Assembly (NCBI RefSeq): GCF_000192575.1
Contig: NZ_GL876926.1
Location: 709,929-773,928, forward strand
From: Novosphingobium nitrogenifigens DSM 19370
GTDB taxonomy: Bacteria; Pseudomonadota; Alphaproteobacteria; Sphingomonadales; Sphingomonadaceae
DNA: 64,000 nt
Direction of reading: 5' to 3'
Made by a program: the position numbers and the translations under genes. This document shows positions 1 through 7,701 of this stretch, piece by piece. The notes beneath the pieces were generated by a model. It did no database searches. It had not been told where the DNA came from and was given only the letters and a program-made list of their open reading frames with translations. Position 1 is the stretch's first letter. Every line of letters starts with the position of its first letter.

Positions 1-789
1 TCGTTCGTGCCGTCCCTCGGCAAGAGCGAAACGGGCGGGACACGGGCGAAGCCGCATCGTGCGCTTGCACAGGGTGGAAATGCCCGTGCCGAGGCGCTGG
101 TCGCCGGATTTCGCAAGCAGCTCGAACGCGGTGGGGCAGGGCTCGTTTCCGCCCTCGTTGTCGGGGGCCTCTTTTCCGCGCTGGTCTTCATCGGCGCCGG
201 CCCGATGGTGAGCGAACGTCATCGCTCCGAGATCGTTTCGGTCTCGCTGATGTCGCAGCAGAGCGCGCCCAAGCCTGCTCCCGCCAAGGCACAGGAAAAG
301 CCTGCCGCCGCGCAGCCCCATGCCGCCACGGCCCCGGTCCCCGCACCGGTTCAGGCCGCGGCCCAGCCGACTGCCGCAACGCCGCAGCCGCTTGCACTCG
401 CGCCGTCGCAGGTGTCGGCACCCGCTGCTGCGGCTGCACCGGCTCCGGCCCCTGCCGCCGCTTCGGGTTCGGCTTCGGCGGCCCCTGTTGCGCCGAGCGG
501 TCCTGTTGATGGCGGTGATCTGTCGGCGCGTCTGGTTTCGTTCAAGGCGCCTTCCTATCCGATGGAATCGCGCCGCCAGCATGAACAGGGAACCGTTTTC
601 CTGCGCCTGCTCGTCGACACCGAAGGGCATGTTTCGGAGATCGGCATCGATCGTTCGAGCGGGTCGAGCCGTCTCGACAAGGCTGCGCTCGATGCCGTCC
701 GGCACTGGCGCTGGGCTCCGATGATGGTGCGCGGCGAAGCGGTGATGGTGCGCGGCGTCGTCAAGATTCCCTTCGTCCTGCAGGGTTGA
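1..789 (+). CDS. TonB-like energy transducer (5' end may lie outside window)
   Basis: Probable TonB-family protein that couples the inner-membrane proton gradient to outer-membrane receptors. The reading frame is open to the left edge; the first start inside the window is a GTG at 7, so the true start may be upstream. A single membrane segment lies about 45 residues in. A long Ala/Pro-rich periplasm-spanning linker follows, then a TonB C-terminal domain over the last 75 residues, with the YPMESRR entry, a GTVFLRLLVD strand and the final WRWAPM...IPFVLQG stretch. The cytoplasmic tail before the membrane segment is longer and more basic than in E. coli TonB. It lies 9 kb from a TonB-dependent receptor in the same window, which may be a coincidence because sphingomonads carry many of both. 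The family assignment is firm; the partner receptor is unknown. Confidence 0.85.
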   Translation, partial: SFVPSLGKSETGGTRAKPHRALAQGGNARAEALVAGFRKQLERGGAGLVSALVVGGLFSALVFIGAGPMVSERHRSEIVSVSLMSQQSAPKPAPAKAQEKPAAAQPHAATAPVPAPVQAAAQPTAATPQPLALAPSQVSAPAAAAAPAPAPAAASGSASAAPVAPSGPVDGGDLSARLVSFKAPSYPMESRRQHEQGTVFLRLLVDTEGHVSEIGIDRSSGSSRLDKAALDAVRHWRWAPMMVRGEAVMVRGVVKIPFVLQG

Positions 790-792
790 CCC

Positions 793-829
793 TCGAAAGG
801 CCGGTTTGGCTTGACTCACCGGCCTTCGA
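793..829 (+). terminator. Hairpin downstream of tonB-like gene
   Basis: An inverted repeat of about 11 bp with one bulge (arms 793-804 and 819-829, core AGGCCGG/CCGGCCT) starts 4 nt after the stop codon. There is no U-run, so it is only a weak candidate for intrinsic termination; it may stabilise the 3' end instead. Confidence 0.4.
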
Positions 830-895
830 TGTGATCTGCCTGCAGGTCTGAGCCGGAACGCAAGTTTCGGCGGCGGCACCGGCCCGTTCCTCCAT

Positions 896-932
896 CAGAC
901 TGCCTTGTCGGCGGATGCCGTTGGGCAGTCTG
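896..932. repeat. Nine-bp perfect inverted repeat with inner hairpin
   Basis: CAGACTGCC (896-904) and GGCAGTCTG (924-932) are perfect complements. The loop contains a second small stem, CGGC-GGAT-GCCG. It sits in the 277-bp gap between the tonB-like gene and the AroE-like gene, in front of a further cluster of imperfect palindromes. Its function is unknown. Confidence 0.5.
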
Positions 933-954
933 GTGGGAGAGAGGGTCGGTGCCG

Positions 955-1030
955 TTCAGATTCCGGGCGGTTCGGATTCTGGCCCATTCAGATTCCGAAT
1001 TGCCGGAATTTCTGATCCTTTCAGAATCCA
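955..1030. repeat. Cluster of related palindromic repeats
   Basis: The word CAGATTCCG occurs at 957-965 and 989-997, CAGAATCC at 1022-1029, and the opposite orientation (CGGATTCTG, CGGAATTTCTG) at 973-981 and 1004-1014. Neighbouring copies can pair to make two tandem hairpins directly upstream of the AroE-like gene. This may be a multi-site operator or a small REP-like element. Confidence 0.45.
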
Positions 1031-1066
1031 AAGATCGTTGACTCACCGGGCAAGGAGCAAGCGGCC

Positions 1067-1930
1067 GTGGCGAAACCTCCGATCGGGCGTGATACGCGTC
1101 TGTGCATGTCGCTGTCCGGGCGTCCCGGCAATGCGGGATCGCGGCTTCACAACCATCTCTACGACGCGCTCGGCCTCGACTATGTCTACAAGGCATTTAC
1201 GACGACCGATCTGCCCGCCGCGATTGGGGGCATCCGTGCGCTTGGCATTCGTGGCGCTGCAATTTCGATGCCGTTCAAGGAAGCGGTGATCCCCTTGCTC
1301 GATCGGCTCGATCCGACCGCTGCCGGGATCGAAAGCGTCAACACCATCGTCAACGATGACGGCGTACTCTCAGGGTACAACACCGATTATTCGGCCGTGC
1401 GCGATCTTTTGGCCGCAGGGCCTGCCGATCCGGCCCGTCCCTTTGTTTTGCGGGGAAGCGGCGGCATGGCCAAGGCGGTTGCCGCCGCGCTGCACTATTG
1501 CGGTTTTCACGAGGGCATGATTGTCGCGCGCAATGCCGAGGCCGGACCTGCGCTTGCGGCGCTTTACGGCTATGCGTGGAGTGCGGATCTTCCCGAACCG
1601 GGCGCCGCGCTGCTGGTCAATGTGACGCCGCTCGGGATGGAAGGCGCCGATGCAGAGGCTCTGGCCTTTCCCGAAGCGATGATCGCGGCTGCCGATGTCG
1701 CCTTCGACGTCGTTGCCCAACCGCCGCGCACCCCGTTCATTCGCATGGCCGAGGCGATGGGCAAGGCCATCGTGACCGGGACCGAAGTGATCGTGCGACA
1801 GGCGATCGAGCAATTCGTGCTTTATACCGGCGTGCGCCCTTCGCCCGGGCAGATCGTCGATGCCACCCGTTTTGCCCATGGCGAAGCTGCCGCTGCCCGG
1901 CTTGCGCAAGCCTATGGTCTTGGCGGCTGA
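1067..1930 (+). CDS. Shikimate dehydrogenase-like protein (SDH-L / HI0607 type)
   Basis: 287-residue member of the AroE superfamily, a probable NAD(P)-dependent oxidoreductase. The opening CMSLSGRPGN, the YKAFTTTDL stretch and SMPFKE match the SDH-L subgroup typified by Haemophilus HI0607 rather than canonical AroE. The catalytic Lys (in MPFKE) and Asp (in NTDYSAV) are present, as is the nucleotide-binding RGSGGMAKAV turn. SDH-L proteins have much weaker shikimate activity than AroE, so the physiological substrate is uncertain and this is probably not the only shikimate dehydrogenase of the cell. The start is a GTG with AAGGAG 8 nt upstream. The P1-family peptidase gene follows after 21 nt, so the two are probably co-transcribed. 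Confidence 0.85.
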   Translation: MAKPPIGRDTRLCMSLSGRPGNAGSRLHNHLYDALGLDYVYKAFTTTDLPAAIGGIRALGIRGAAISMPFKEAVIPLLDRLDPTAAGIESVNTIVNDDGVLSGYNTDYSAVRDLLAAGPADPARPFVLRGSGGMAKAVAAALHYCGFHEGMIVARNAEAGPALAALYGYAWSADLPEPGAALLVNVTPLGMEGADAEALAFPEAMIAAADVAFDVVAQPPRTPFIRMAEAMGKAIVTGTEVIVRQAIEQFVLYTGVRPSPGQIVDATRFAHGEAAAARLAQAYGLGG

Positions 1931-1951
1931 GGCAGGATAGGCAGGACGGCG

Positions 1952-2962
1952 ATGACAAGCCATCCTGCGCGCGACGATCGCCCCGTTCTTCAAGACCTTA
2001 TCACCGATGTTGCAGGCTTGCGCGTCGGGCACGCGACCGATGAAGGCGCCGGAACCGGTGTGACGGTCGTCTTGTGCGATGGGCTTTGGGCGGCGGCGGC
2101 CGATGTGCGCGGGGGTGGTCCGGGCTTGCGCGAGATCGAGGTCATGGCGCCGGAAAATCTGGTGCCGGGGGTCCATGCGATCACGCTGTCGGGGGGATCG
2201 GTCTTTGGTCTTGCCGCAGCGGACGGGGCGCTGGTCGAATTGTCGGCGGCGGGCGTTGGTTTGCCGATGCGGGCCGAGGGGCCGGTGGTGCCGATCGTGC
2301 CGGGTGCCGTTCTTTATGACCTTTCCAATCCCGGTGACAAGAACTGGGGAACCGAGCCTCCTTATCGCAGGCTCGGGCGCGAAGCGGCTCGTGCGGCTTT
2401 GGCGGCAGGCCATCATGGGACTTTTGCACTGGGGTCGGTCGGGGCCGGACGCGGCGCCATGGCGGGGGTGATTCCCGGCGGCATCGGCAGTGCTTCCTGC
2501 GCTCTGGAAGGTGGGCTCGTCGTCGGGGCTCTGGTCGCGGTCAATCCGGTCGGTGCCGTCCTGACCGAGGGGGACGAGGATTTCCTAAACGCGCCGTTTG
2601 CGGGGAGCGCCGATCCCTTTCCGGGCGGGAGCCGCCTTGCCGAACTCGGACGCCTTCAGCCCGGCGCGAATACCACGCTGGCGATCGTTGCCTGCAATGC
2701 CCGCCTCGACAAGGCGGAGGCCAAGCGACTGGCGATGATGGCACAAGACGGCCTCGCCCGCGCGATCAGGCCGGTGCACACTCCGTTCGACGGCGATGTC
2801 GTCTTTGCCCTGGCCAGTGGAGAAATCGACCTCGATGGGGTCGAGGTCGACGGGCCGCGCATTCGGCCCTGGCTTCTGGCCCGGCTCGGCGCGGCTGCTG
2901 CCGATTGCCTTGCCCGCGCTACGGTTCGCGGGGTGCGCGCGGCGGCAGATCCTGTGCGATGA
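1952..2962 (+). CDS. P1/S58-family aminopeptidase (DmpA/NylC-like Ntn hydrolase)
   Basis: 336-residue member of the P1 (DmpA, S58) peptidase family. These enzymes are made as a precursor that cleaves itself into alpha and beta chains, with the new N-terminal Ser/Thr as nucleophile; they release N-terminal (including D- or beta-) amino acids or hydrolyse amide oligomers. The family is recognised from ITDVAGLRVGHA at the N-terminus, ALSGGS-like ITLSGGSVFG, the GSVGAGRGAMAG and GGIGSAS loops, and HTPFDGDVVFA (His276-Thr277). That last segment is where I would place the self-cleavage site, but I cannot prove which residue is the nucleophile. There is no signal peptide, so it is probably cytoplasmic. 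Its last 44 bp overlap the end of the ABC ATPase gene on the other strand, whose operon may import its peptide substrates. Confidence 0.85.
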   Translation: MTSHPARDDRPVLQDLITDVAGLRVGHATDEGAGTGVTVVLCDGLWAAAADVRGGGPGLREIEVMAPENLVPGVHAITLSGGSVFGLAAADGALVELSAAGVGLPMRAEGPVVPIVPGAVLYDLSNPGDKNWGTEPPYRRLGREAARAALAAGHHGTFALGSVGAGRGAMAGVIPGGIGSASCALEGGLVVGALVAVNPVGAVLTEGDEDFLNAPFAGSADPFPGGSRLAELGRLQPGANTTLAIVACNARLDKAEAKRLAMMAQDGLARAIRPVHTPFDGDVVFALASGEIDLDGVEVDGPRIRPWLLARLGAAAADCLARATVRGVRAAADPVR

Positions 2963-4358
2963 GCTTTCCGGCCGAGAGACGGTAAAGCCTGTCGGCAAGG
3001 CCCTCGATCATCGACCGGTCATGCGTGACGAACAGGAATGCGAGGCCCTCGTCGGCAAGCGAGGCGATGAGGTCGAGAATTTCGGCGCGCACATGTGCAT
3101 CGAGCGCCGAGGTCGCTTCGTCGAGCACGATCACTTCGGGCTCGACCACCAAGGCGCGGGCAAGCGCGATGCGTTGGCGCTGACCGCCGGAAAATGCGCC
3201 GGGCAGACGGGATGCCGCATCCTCGGGAAGGCCGACGCGGGCAAGGACGGCACAAACGCGCGCATCCCGTTCGGCCGGGGGCAGGCGCGGTTCGAGCAGC
3301 CCCAACGGTTCGGCCACGATCCGTCCGACGCGCCAACGCGGATCGAGGCTGGCGCCGGGGTCCTGGAACACCGCCTGCACCTTGCGGCGAAGGCCGCGCA
3401 AGTCTGCGCCGCGCGCCTTGTGCAAGTCGTGACCGTCGATCAGGACTTGCCCATGCTGCGGGTGCTCGAGACCCAGGACAAGGCGCAGCAATGTCGATTT
3501 GCCTTCACCCGAAGAGCCGACCAGCCCGACGATTTGACCGGCATGAAGAGCAAGGTTCACTCCGGCGATCACGGTTCGCGCGCCATAGCCATGCTGCAGC
3601 CCGATCGCCTGCAGCACGGGCGGCGTGTCTGGTTGCGACCTGCGCCTTTGCGGCCGATGATGCATGCGCTCCAGAAGGGCGGCCGTGCGCGGGGCTTCGA
3701 GAATGGCGGGAAGGGGGCCGGTCTCGATTACATGGCCGTGATCGAGCAGGACGATGCGGTCGGCGATCCCGCGCGCAAGGTCGAGATCGTGAGTGACGAG
3801 CAGCAAGGCCATGTGCCGTTCGCGCACGAGGCGGGCGACAAGCGCCATGACTTGCGTGGCGGTTTCCGGATCGAGCGCGGTCGTCGGTTCGTCGGCGATG
3901 AGGACGGCCGGTTCGCTTGCGAGCGCAATGGCGATGGCCACCCGCTGCCGCTGTCCGCCGGAAAGTTCGTGGGGATAGCGCTGCGGCGGGATCGCGGTCG
4001 GGTCGAGGCCGACTTCGGCGAGCAGGCGCGCGGCTTCGGCAGCGGCGGCGCGGTGCTTCATGGCGTGGCGCGCGGTGACGGCCTCGGCCACCTGGGCGCC
4101 GATGGTCATCAAGGGATTGAGCGCGAGCAACGGCTCCTGAAAGATCATCGCCACGCGCCCTTCGCGGCGCACGGTTCCTTCGAGCGAGGCACCGGCGTGG
4201 AGCAGGCCGAGCGCCGCAAGGGAAGCCGACGATTTGCCGGAACCGGTCCCGCCGATCAGGGCGACGGCTTCTCCGGGCGCGAGGTTCAGCGAAAACTCCG
4301 ACAGCGCCCGATGCGCGCCATAGCGGATGCCGACCCGGTCGAAAGCGAGGACGCTCAT
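2919..4358 (-). CDS. Double ATP-binding protein of peptide-type ABC importer (DppD-DppF-like)
   Basis: 479-residue protein with two complete nucleotide-binding domains in one chain, energising a Dpp/Opp-type importer at the cytoplasmic face. Domain 1 (about residues 1-230) has Walker A GGTGSGKSS, signature LSGGQRQRV and Walker B VLIADEPTTAL. Domain 2 (about 245-475) has GSSGEGKST, FSGGQRQRI and VIVLDEATSAL. Both switch-loop histidines (VTHD) are present. No extended oligopeptide-transporter C-terminal motif is seen. The start is the ATG at 4358, which shares one base with the stop of the upstream permease (TGATG). The 3' end overlaps the convergent peptidase gene by 44 bp. Gene order and fusion make it the dedicated ATPase of the adjacent permeases; the substrate is unknown. 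Confidence 0.92.
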   Translation of the reverse strand: MSVLAFDRVGIRYGAHRALSEFSLNLAPGEAVALIGGTGSGKSSASLAALGLLHAGASLEGTVRREGRVAMIFQEPLLALNPLMTIGAQVAEAVTARHAMKHRAAAAEAARLLAEVGLDPTAIPPQRYPHELSGGQRQRVAIAIALASEPAVLIADEPTTALDPETATQVMALVARLVRERHMALLLVTHDLDLARGIADRIVLLDHGHVIETGPLPAILEAPRTAALLERMHHRPQRRRSQPDTPPVLQAIGLQHGYGARTVIAGVNLALHAGQIVGLVGSSGEGKSTLLRLVLGLEHPQHGQVLIDGHDLHKARGADLRGLRRKVQAVFQDPGASLDPRWRVGRIVAEPLGLLEPRLPPAERDARVCAVLARVGLPEDAASRLPGAFSGGQRQRIALARALVVEPEVIVLDEATSALDAHVRAEILDLIASLADEGLAFLFVTHDRSMIEGLADRLYRLSAGKLIAQDLPPRAPREP

Positions 4359-5170
4359 CAATGCTTTCCCTTGCCGCGCGAGGCGCGTGCGAGACCGTCG
4401 CCAAGCAAGGTGAACCCAGCCACGGCGATGATGATGGCCAGTCCGGGCACCACGGCAAGGCGCGGGGCCGTCCCGATCAGGGTTTGCGCGTCGGCAAGCA
4501 TGCGCCCCCAACTCGGCGCGGGCGTCTGGACGCCAAGTCCGGCATAGGACAGCCCGGCTTCGCCCAACAGGGCAAGTCCGGCCTGGATGCTGGCCTGAAC
4601 GATGATCGGGGCTGCCATGTTGGGCAGGACATGGGCGAGGGCGATCGCCGAGCGCGACCGTCCGGCCAGCTGGGCGGCGGCGATGAAATCGGCCGACCAG
4701 ATCGGCAGCGCGGCCCCCCGCGCCACACGGGCAAAGACCGGCACGTTGAAAAGCGCGATGGCAAGCGCCGCGTCGATCGCCCCCGGCCCGAGAACCGCGC
4801 TGAGCAGGATCGCGAGGAGAAGACCGGGAAAGGCGAACAGCACGTCGGCGGTGCGCATCAGTGTGTCGTCGAGCCAGCCCGCTCGTGCCGAGGCGACCAG
4901 TCCGAGCGGAACGCCAAGGGCAAGGGCAGCGGCAATGGCCGAGCCCGCGACGCCGAGTGAAACGCTGGCCCCGGCCATGACAAGCGAGAATTCGTCGCGG
5001 CCGAATTGATCGGTGCCGAGCCAATGGCGCGTCGAGGGGCCTTGCAACCGTGCGGCGATGTCGATGGCGGCAACGTCATAGGGCGTCCACAGCGGTGCGA
5101 TGAGCGCGGCAAGGACAAACAGGGCTGTCAGGGCAGCTCCTGTGGCCAATGCGGGATCGATGCGCCTCAT
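4358..5170 (-). CDS. DppC-type ABC transporter permease
   Basis: 270-residue inner-membrane permease of the peptide/nickel importer class (BPD_transp_1 domain). The N-terminus has one membrane segment followed by the characteristic periplasmic HWLGTDQFGRDEFS sequence of DppC/OppC proteins. Five further segments follow, with the coupling-helix (EAA) region around AAQLAGRSRSAIALAHVLPN. Its start codon overlaps the end of the fused binding protein-permease gene by 4 nt (ATGA) and its stop shares a base with the ATPase start, so translation is probably coupled through all three genes. With the DppB half of the upstream fusion it would form the translocation pore. Confidence 0.92.
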   Translation of the reverse strand: MRRIDPALATGAALTALFVLAALIAPLWTPYDVAAIDIAARLQGPSTRHWLGTDQFGRDEFSLVMAGASVSLGVAGSAIAAALALGVPLGLVASARAGWLDDTLMRTADVLFAFPGLLLAILLSAVLGPGAIDAALAIALFNVPVFARVARGAALPIWSADFIAAAQLAGRSRSAIALAHVLPNMAAPIIVQASIQAGLALLGEAGLSYAGLGVQTPAPSWGRMLADAQTLIGTAPRLAVVPGLAIIIAVAGFTLLGDGLARASRGKGKH

Positions 5171-7701
5171 CGTCCGGTTCTCCGGGCGACGCGCGGGTCG
5201 ATCAGGGCCTGCGCAAGATCGACCACGAAACTTGCGACCACGGTCGTTGCCGCCATCAGCAGGACGACCGCCTGCACGGTGATGAGATCGCGTTGTCCGA
5301 TGGCCTGAATGGCGAGACGTCCGAGCCCGGGGAGATAGAACACCTGTTCGACAAGAGCGCTGCCTGCAAGGAGGTAGGGGATCTGCAGCCCGACGATGGC
5401 AAGGACGGGGGCGGCGGCATTGGGCAGGGCATGGCGCCACAGGACTGCCGTTTCCGACAATCCCTTGGCCCGCGCAGTGCGGATGAAATCCTGTTCGAGG
5501 ACGTCGCCGAGGCTGGCGCGGGTGATCCGCGCGAGAATGGCCGCCTGCGGCATGGCGAGCGCGACCACGGGCAGGACGAGCGCCTTCAGCAAGGCGGAAA
5601 GACCCGCTTCCCGTCCGGGGAAACCACCGGCGGGGAACCAGCCCAGCCCCAGCGCAAAGACCAGCACCAGCAAGACCCCGAGCCAGAAATCGGGAACGGC
5701 AAGGCCGATGCGCGCGATCAGGCCGATGGCCTTGTCGACAAGAGTGTCGGGGTGGCGGGCGGCGAGAACCCCGGCGGGAACCCCGAGAGCCAGAGCTAAG
5801 AGGGCAGCGCCCGCGGCCAGCGGCAGGGAGACGGCAAGGCGTTCGGTAACCAGTCCGGCGACGGGCACGCGATAGGTGAAGCTGGTGCCGAGGTCACCGT
5901 GCAGCACGCCTGCGATCCAGCGCAGGAACCGGGCAAGAGGCGGTCCGTCGAGCCCGAGTTCGGCATGGAGCGCAGCAATCGCACGGGGGCTGGCATCGAT
6001 ACCGAGCATCGTTGCCGCCGGATCGCCCGGCGCGACGTTGAGCAGGACGAAGATGACGACACTGGTTGCAAGAAGCGTGGCGGCAAGAACGCCGATGCGA
6101 ATGAGCAGCCATCGCGCGCCCAGACGGCGGCCCGCCAATGCAAGCCCTGCCAGTGCGACCACGCCCACAACGATCGCGAAAGAGCGGCCACCAAGTCCTG
6201 CGCCACCCGAGGAAGCGCCTTCTCCCGCTCCGGCAAACCGTGCCGCCTGATAATCGAGTACTTGCGTCGGGCTGTTGACCCAGATGCCGGTGATCCGCTT
6301 GTCCTGCACGCCCAGAATGGGGGCCTGATAGAGGAAGGCATTGGCCGCATCCTCGGCCAGCCTGCGCTGGATTTCGCCCAGCAGCCGATGCCGTTCGAGC
6401 GGGTCGGTACTGGCCTTGAGTTGCGCCATCAGGGCGTCGTAAGCGGGGCTTTGATAGCCGAAATAATAGTCCTTCTTCGCATAGATGTCGTAGTCATAGG
6501 GTTCGGCGTGGTCGATCACGGTCAAGTCGAACTGATGGTGCAGGAACACTTCCTCGAGCCACGTCGGCCATTCCAGATTGCGGATGGTAACGGCAATGCC
6601 GACCGCGCGCAGTTGCGCGGCGACGAGTTCGCCGGTGCGCCGGGCATAGGAGGGGGGCGGCAGTTTCAGGACCAGCGAAAAGCCGTGGGGATAGCCTGCC
6701 TGCGTCAGCAATTGGCGCGCCAGCGCCGGATTGTAGGGATAGACGCCGGTCAAATCGACGTAGTCCGGGCTTTGCGGCGGGAAATGGCTGCCGATCGGGG
6801 TTCCGTAACCGGCCATGGCCCCGTCGATCAGCGCGCGACGATCGATGGCATGGGAAATCGCCCGCCGGACCAGCAGATTGGCAAGCGGCCCCTGTCGCTG
6901 GTTCATGGCCAGGATGACTTCGCCTTCGCTGGGATTGATGGCGAGAGAGAGGCGCGGGTCATGCCCCAGTTCGGCGAGGGTTTCGGGCGCCGGGAATGTC
7001 GGGAAGATGTCGAGCGCACCGGACTTGATCGCGGCGAAAGCGGCATTGGGATCGGCGATGAAGCGGAAGGTGATCCGCGCGAGATGGGCAGGGGTGCCCC
7101 AATAGGAAGGATTGCGGTCGAGCGTCAGGCTGTCGCCGCGCTGCCATGCAGCAAACCGGAAAGGCCCGGTGCCGACCGGGTGGGTCTTGAGCGTATCGAC
7201 GGCGCCGGGCGGGATGATCGCTGCATCCGAAAGGGCAAGCCGGGTGGGGAAACCCCCATCGGGTTCGGCAAGGTCGAATGCCACCTTGTCCGGGCCGATC
7301 GCGTGCATCGCGACGATCTCGCGCCAGGCTTCGGCGTGGATATTGGTCGAATCCTTGGCCGCCGCGCGCTGGAACGAAGCGATCACGGCACTGGCGTCGA
7401 ACGGCTCCCCGTCGTGAAAACGCACGCCATGGCGCAAGGCGAACTCATAGTGCCTGCCCCCCTGAGACACGGTCCATCCGGTTGCGAGCAAGGGGTGGAG
7501 CGTGTCGTCCGTCCCGACCCGCAACAGCCCTTCGTAGATGGTGTTGAAGGCGACTTCGGGAATGGCGGCCGCAGCCCCTTGCGTCGGGTCGAGATGCGGG
7601 GGTTCGAGCTGAATGCCGACATGCAAGGTGTCGGACGCCCATGCCGCTGGCGCGATCAGGATCGCGATCAGTGTGAGAAGGGTAGCGAGAGTGTGTCTCA
7701 T
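5167..7701 (-). CDS. Fusion of family-5 solute-binding protein and DppB-type permease
   Basis: 844-residue single chain that joins two normally separate importer parts. Residues 1-22 look like a Sec signal peptide ending AWA|SD. Residues about 25-485 form a peptide/nickel-type (SBP_bac_5) binding domain (LEPPHLDPTQ, VAFNTIYEGLL, LRHGVRFHDGEPF, AISHAIDRRALI). A Gly/Ala/Ser-rich linker and an extra hydrophobic segment (about 507-525) follow. Residues about 530-840 form a DppB permease (FVLLNVAPGDPA, GLDGPPLARFLRW, and a coupling helix around RTARAKGLSETAVLWRHALPN). The extra segment would return the chain from periplasm to cytoplasm, so the permease keeps its usual topology. No stop or frame break occurs at the junction. 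It overlaps the TPR gene (upstream) and the DppC gene (downstream) by 4 nt each. Confidence 0.9.
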   Translation of the reverse strand: MRHTLATLLTLIAILIAPAAWASDTLHVGIQLEPPHLDPTQGAAAAIPEVAFNTIYEGLLRVGTDDTLHPLLATGWTVSQGGRHYEFALRHGVRFHDGEPFDASAVIASFQRAAAKDSTNIHAEAWREIVAMHAIGPDKVAFDLAEPDGGFPTRLALSDAAIIPPGAVDTLKTHPVGTGPFRFAAWQRGDSLTLDRNPSYWGTPAHLARITFRFIADPNAAFAAIKSGALDIFPTFPAPETLAELGHDPRLSLAINPSEGEVILAMNQRQGPLANLLVRRAISHAIDRRALIDGAMAGYGTPIGSHFPPQSPDYVDLTGVYPYNPALARQLLTQAGYPHGFSLVLKLPPPSYARRTGELVAAQLRAVGIAVTIRNLEWPTWLEEVFLHHQFDLTVIDHAEPYDYDIYAKKDYYFGYQSPAYDALMAQLKASTDPLERHRLLGEIQRRLAEDAANAFLYQAPILGVQDKRITGIWVNSPTQVLDYQAARFAGAGEGASSGGAGLGGRSFAIVVGVVALAGLALAGRRLGARWLLIRIGVLAATLLATSVVIFVLLNVAPGDPAATMLGIDASPRAIAALHAELGLDGPPLARFLRWIAGVLHGDLGTSFTYRVPVAGLVTERLAVSLPLAAGAALLALALGVPAGVLAARHPDTLVDKAIGLIARIGLAVPDFWLGVLLVLVFALGLGWFPAGGFPGREAGLSALLKALVLPVVALAMPQAAILARITRASLGDVLEQDFIRTARAKGLSETAVLWRHALPNAAAPVLAIVGLQIPYLLAGSALVEQVFYLPGLGRLAIQAIGQRDLITVQAVVLLMAATTVVASFVVDLAQALIDPRVARRTGR

